Below are positions 60,869 through 64,000 of a stretch of DNA of 64,000 bases, piece by piece. The notes below the pieces were generated by a model. The model ran no database searches and was not told the origin of the DNA. It saw only the letters and a list, made by a program, of their open reading frames with translations. The position numbers and the translations under genes were made by a program. Each line of letters opens with the position of its first letter. Within the stretch, counting starts at the first letter, position 1. Source of the DNA: CAXXHQ01 sp963665265 (GTDB lineage: Bacteria; Planctomycetota; Planctomycetia; Pirellulales; Thermoguttaceae); the NCBI GenBank assembly GCA_963665265.2, contig OY762224.2:1612001-1676000 (forward strand), in the 5' to 3' direction.

Positions 60869-63334
60869 CTATTTCGTTTGTTTGTCGCGCGGGGCCGAGG
60901 CTTGGCGTTCGTACCACTGTTTCCAACGCAGAATGCGTTCGGAAGTGGACGGGAGTTTGCGGTCGTCCTTGCGGAGCGAGACGTCGTCGCCGACGATTTT
61001 CGGCAGGCTTTCCAAGGCGGCCCTCACGACGATCGTTTTGCCGTCGAGTAATTCAACGAGCGCCGCGGTGAAGAAGGGATCGGGATACTCGCCCATTTTC
61101 TGAGCGGCGTGGGCGGCGACTTTCGGATCGCGCGCATAGGCGAGGCGAGCCAACGCCGTCTTGCCCGACTCGTCGTTGAGTGCGACCAATGCGGCGGCCG
61201 CTTCGTATTGAATCTCTTCGTTCGTCGAAGCGAGTAGCTTACGGATCGGGAGCGTCTCGGTCGTTCCGCTCACGGCAAGCGCGCGGAGAGCGGAGCAGGT
61301 GACGTCATGATTCGATCCTTCGAGCAAGGGGAGCAATAATGCGGCGTTGCGCGAATCGGGAATCGAAACGAGCAGTTCGCAAGCGAGGCGTTTCGTTTCG
61401 GGATCGTCTTGCGAAAGCGCGACGTAGGTCAGCTCCCTTGCGGAGTCGCCCCCTTCCTTTTCCGCGATCTTCAAGGCGGCTTGCCAAACGACCGCGGTCT
61501 TGTCGGGCGTAACGACGAAGCAGAGGCGGTCGAAGGCGAAGCGTCCGATCGGACCTTTCTCGGCGATCTCGACGAGGTCGTAAGCCGCTTTGCGGCGCTG
61601 CGACGCGTCGCTCGACGAAAGACGATCGATCGCGGCGAACGTCGTGTTGCGGGCCGGTAGCGTCTCGGAATAGACCCAGTCGGGAATTAAGGCTTTCCGT
61701 TCGAATCGCAGGCGTTCCAAGGCGTCGAGCAGCTCGGGGCCGTAAGCCCGCAGCTCGCCGCGATTCTCGGTTTTGAGAAAGCGTTCAATCTCGGCAAGTT
61801 GCGAGTCGGAAGCGTGCGGTCGAGCGACGGGCGCCTCTTTCGGCTTGCTGGCGACGACGTAAGCGTCAGGGCGCTCGTCGCGGAATCGCGAAACGAGAGT
61901 CGCCAGTATTTCAGCGCGGCGTTCGGGCGGACCGTCGAAGGGGAACGACTCGGCCGGCTTCCAAGCGTCGGCCAATTCTCGGGCGGCCGTCCTTCTCGCG
62001 TTGTACGTCGATTTGTCGCCCATCGCCATGAGCAATATCGGACCTTTGCGCTCGATTGGCCAGGAGTCAACCGCGCGAACGACCGCCAGTTGCACTTCGA
62101 CGCTCGGATCTTGCAGAAATCTTTCGGCGACGGCGGCGGCTTCCGCGTTCGGAAAACGGGATAACGCTTGCGCGATCTTTTGTCGCACACGCCACGATGC
62201 GTCGCCCGAGGCCTCCCAGAGCGGTTTCTCGAATTTGCACTCGACGAGCGCCGCAACGGCCGCAAGCCGCGTCGGTTCGGCGCGGTCTACGATCAATTCT
62301 TTTAGCAGTTCTTTCGATTCCTCGTCGCCAATTAGACCAAGGCCGGCAATGGCCGACGAGCGAACCCGGAAATCGGCGTCATGCAACGCCGATTTTGCGT
62401 GCGTAAAGGCCGCGGGATGTTTTTTCGCGGCCATCGTGCGCAGAGCTTGACCGCGCACCCGATAATCGGGATCGGCGCGAAGATCGACCGCTTCGACCGG
62501 CAACTCCCCTTTTTCGCAGCGTTCCCAAGCCAAGAGGGCTTCGAGTCGAGGCTCCGGCCGCATCGCGCGCAACGCTTGAACGAATCGAACGTCGTCGGAG
62601 GGCGATTCGCGTTTGGCCAAGGCGCGTATCAATTCGGCGTGCAGCTCGGCCATGTAGGGCGACTTCTTATCTTTGCGAACCGTGCCGTATTGATCGACCA
62701 ATTCCTGCAAGCGGAGCGTCACCTCGTCGCTCCGCATCGCTTCGGCGTCGGCCGATTTTTTCGCTTTCTTCGTCGAGGCGGTTTCGGCCTCCGCAAGCGG
62801 CTTTTCAACTTTCGGAAGCATGCCGATCGCTTCGACGGCGGCGCAACGCATCGGAAGCGGAACGTTCGGCGTGCGAACCAATTCGGCAAGCCGATCGAGC
62901 CCCGCCGCGTCGCCGCGCTGCGCTAATGCGATAGCCGCGTTGGCCGAGACGTTCGCGTCCGAGTCTGCCAAAACGAGCCGCAAGTCGGGCCGCTTTTCGA
63001 CCGGGCGGCTGAGAACGTCGTCGAGTTGCGGATAGCGCCACCGCGTCTCGGACTCCTCGTCGACCGAGCGAATCCAAACGCAGCCGGCCAAATTCTTCGC
63101 GTCTCTTTCGGTGATCTTCGCCAAGACGGCGCGATCGACCGAAGTGAGCGGGGCAGGGGGGACGGGCGAAGATGACGCCTTTTCCTTCGGCCGCGAGGCG
63201 ATCGACTCTTCAGACGTTTCGGCGATCGCCTTAGACGCCGAATGATCGAACTGTCGGCAACCGGCGCAGAAAGACAGCCCGGCGAGAACGCAAAGCGTTA
63301 CGGCGACGTCGATTCCTTTTCGCGCGAGTTTCAT
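60869..63334 (-). CDS. HEAT-repeat lipoprotein (unknown function)
   Basis: The 821-residue protein has a lipoprotein signal (VTLCVLAGLSFCAGC) and a Ser/Lys/Pro-rich linker. Most of the rest is HEAT/PBS-lyase-like repeats, such as VSANAAIALAQRGDAAGLDR, RVRGQALRTMAAK, RVRSSAIAGLGLIGDEESKE, LLKELI, EVQLAVVRAVDSW and EIQYEAAAALVALND. Such scaffolds bind other proteins and are abundant in planctomycetes. Some relatives carry a cytochrome or dehydrogenase domain, but none is seen here. The next gene upstream is another HEAT protein. Confidence 0.85.
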   Translation of the reverse strand: MKLARKGIDVAVTLCVLAGLSFCAGCRQFDHSASKAIAETSEESIASRPKEKASSSPVPPAPLTSVDRAVLAKITERDAKNLAGCVWIRSVDEESETRWRYPQLDDVLSRPVEKRPDLRLVLADSDANVSANAAIALAQRGDAAGLDRLAELVRTPNVPLPMRCAAVEAIGMLPKVEKPLAEAETASTKKAKKSADAEAMRSDEVTLRLQELVDQYGTVRKDKKSPYMAELHAELIRALAKRESPSDDVRFVQALRAMRPEPRLEALLAWERCEKGELPVEAVDLRADPDYRVRGQALRTMAAKKHPAAFTHAKSALHDADFRVRSSAIAGLGLIGDEESKELLKELIVDRAEPTRLAAVAALVECKFEKPLWEASGDASWRVRQKIAQALSRFPNAEAAAVAERFLQDPSVEVQLAVVRAVDSWPIERKGPILLMAMGDKSTYNARRTAARELADAWKPAESFPFDGPPERRAEILATLVSRFRDERPDAYVVASKPKEAPVARPHASDSQLAEIERFLKTENRGELRAYGPELLDALERLRFERKALIPDWVYSETLPARNTTFAAIDRLSSSDASQRRKAAYDLVEIAEKGPIGRFAFDRLCFVVTPDKTAVVWQAALKIAEKEGGDSARELTYVALSQDDPETKRLACELLVSIPDSRNAALLLPLLEGSNHDVTCSALRALAVSGTTETLPIRKLLASTNEEIQYEAAAALVALNDESGKTALARLAYARDPKVAAHAAQKMGEYPDPFFTAALVELLDGKTIVVRAALESLPKIVGDDVSLRKDDRKLPSTSERILRWKQWYERQASAPRDKQTK

Positions 63335-63404
63335 CAGGGCAATTCCGTTTGCCGGCGCTGAACTCAGGGGCCAAGACGCAACGAACGTGCGTCGGCGCTG
63401 TCGG

Positions 63405-64000
63405 TTATTTCAATTTTTCGCGAATCTTTTCGATCTGCGACTCCGACGGCTCTTTCTCGGCGGCCGTCGAAAGTTCTTTGATCGGCTCTTGCAGGGCGGA
63501 GACGCTTTTTGCGCTACCGAGTCCGCCGAGCGCGGCCAACGCCGCGTCGGTGCAGGTCTTAATGCGTCGCCGCGAAATCGGCTCGCTCTTTTTCACTTCG
63601 GCCAATTCTCGATCGCAAACGTTACGGACGAATGCGCGAAGCGCATCGGTCAATACGTCGACCTTCACGCCCGTGCTCTCTTCGTACTTGATCTGCGAGA
63701 GCGCTTCGACGGCGGCGGTACGCGAGAGAAGCGAAGACTTTTCGTCGCCGATCAACTCGGCCAGTTTGTGAAGGGCCGCGCCGTTTTCGCCCGCAGTACG
63801 CAAAGCGCCGAGCGTTTGGGCCGCTTGCAGTCGCATCCATACTTTGTCGGGCGTCGATTCGTCGCTCTCGGAAATCCGCTTCAACGCGGCGTCGAGAACT
63901 TGTTTTTTCGCCTCGGCTTTTTCAAAAGGTAACGCCGCATGTCGGGCGAGACCGACCCATGCCGCCACTTTCACCGCGTCAAGTTGATCTTTGTCGCCGA
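63405..64000 (-). CDS. HEAT-repeat protein (5' part outside the window)
   Basis: The frame stays open to the last base without a stop (upstream residues read GDKDQLDAVKVAAWVGLARH), so the start lies beyond 64000; the GTG at 63974 is internal. The 198 visible residues are HEAT-like helices (TPDKVWMRLQAAQTLGALRT, SLLSRTAAVEALSQIKYE, TCTDAALAALGGLG) and end in a charged Glu/Lys helix. It lies 70 bp upstream of the HEAT lipoprotein gene and is probably cotranscribed with it. Confidence 0.8.
   Translation of the reverse strand, partial: GDKDQLDAVKVAAWVGLARHAALPFEKAEAKKQVLDAALKRISESDESTPDKVWMRLQAAQTLGALRTAGENGAALHKLAELIGDEKSSLLSRTAAVEALSQIKYEESTGVKVDVLTDALRAFVRNVCDRELAEVKKSEPISRRRIKTCTDAALAALGGLGSAKSVSALQEPIKELSTAAEKEPSESQIEKIREKLK

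Overview
This window reads as a chromosomal segment of a planctomycete (Planctomycetota, most likely Pirellulales-like). The pointers are a very cysteine-rich YTV-repeat protein of the type known from planctomycete cell walls, three PEP-CTERM surface proteins, an excisionase-HTH/PTS-IIA fusion, HEAT-repeat lipoproteins, a planctomycete-type zinc-ribbon protein, Gram-negative outer-membrane assembly lipoproteins (BamD-, LptE- and TolC-like), and a peptidoglycan-precursor cluster without ftsW, ftsA or ftsZ. This assignment is by gene content and family knowledge; no database search was possible.

Layout. 1-7.2 kb is cell surface: the 3' part of an autotransporter-repeat PEP-CTERM protein, the YTV protein on the other strand, and an orphan pseudopilin. 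7.5-9.9 kb is a membrane-fused spermidine-synthase-like protein. 10.1-13.9 kb is translation: tRNA-Gln(TTG), then rpsB-tsf-pyrH-frr with a promoter and terminator, followed by a 65-bp perfect palindrome. 13.9-26.7 kb is mixed housekeeping: secreted cyclophilin, rsmD, a cupin, a large unknown membrane-anchored protein, rsgA, a flagellin, a phosphohexomutase, a PIN-TRAM protein and a translationally coupled PTS-IIA/receiver-like pair. 26.8-34 kb holds murE-murF, a structured intergenic region with two terminators, mraY-murG, then an unannotated 49-residue membrane protein and cdsA. 34-41 kb carries a zinc-ribbon protein, phoH-pgpH, a PEP-CTERM gene inserted as an independent unit, then ybeY and recO. 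41-47 kb has bamD-like and lptE-like lipoproteins, folP, proA and fliM. 47-54 kb has a large secreted protein of unknown function, a ZnuA-like binding protein and a TolC-like lipoprotein. 54-64 kb has tmk, a stand-alone LigD-type phosphoesterase domain, tyrS, ispD, another PEP-CTERM gene, a 3-hydroxyacyl-CoA dehydrogenase and two HEAT-repeat proteins, the last cut by the window end.

Functionally the window couples translation, envelope precursor synthesis (MurE/F, MraY, MurG, IspD, CdsA), outer-membrane assembly and surface proteins. No CRISPR array, insertion sequence, prophage or defence island was seen. I did not find a clear-cut new multi-gene system. The least explained items are the folded RNA candidate between murF and mraY, the YTV repeat protein, the 49-residue membrane protein upstream of cdsA, the PTS-IIA/receiver pair, the free-standing LigD phosphoesterase-like domain, and altered catalytic motifs in YbeY and RsmD.
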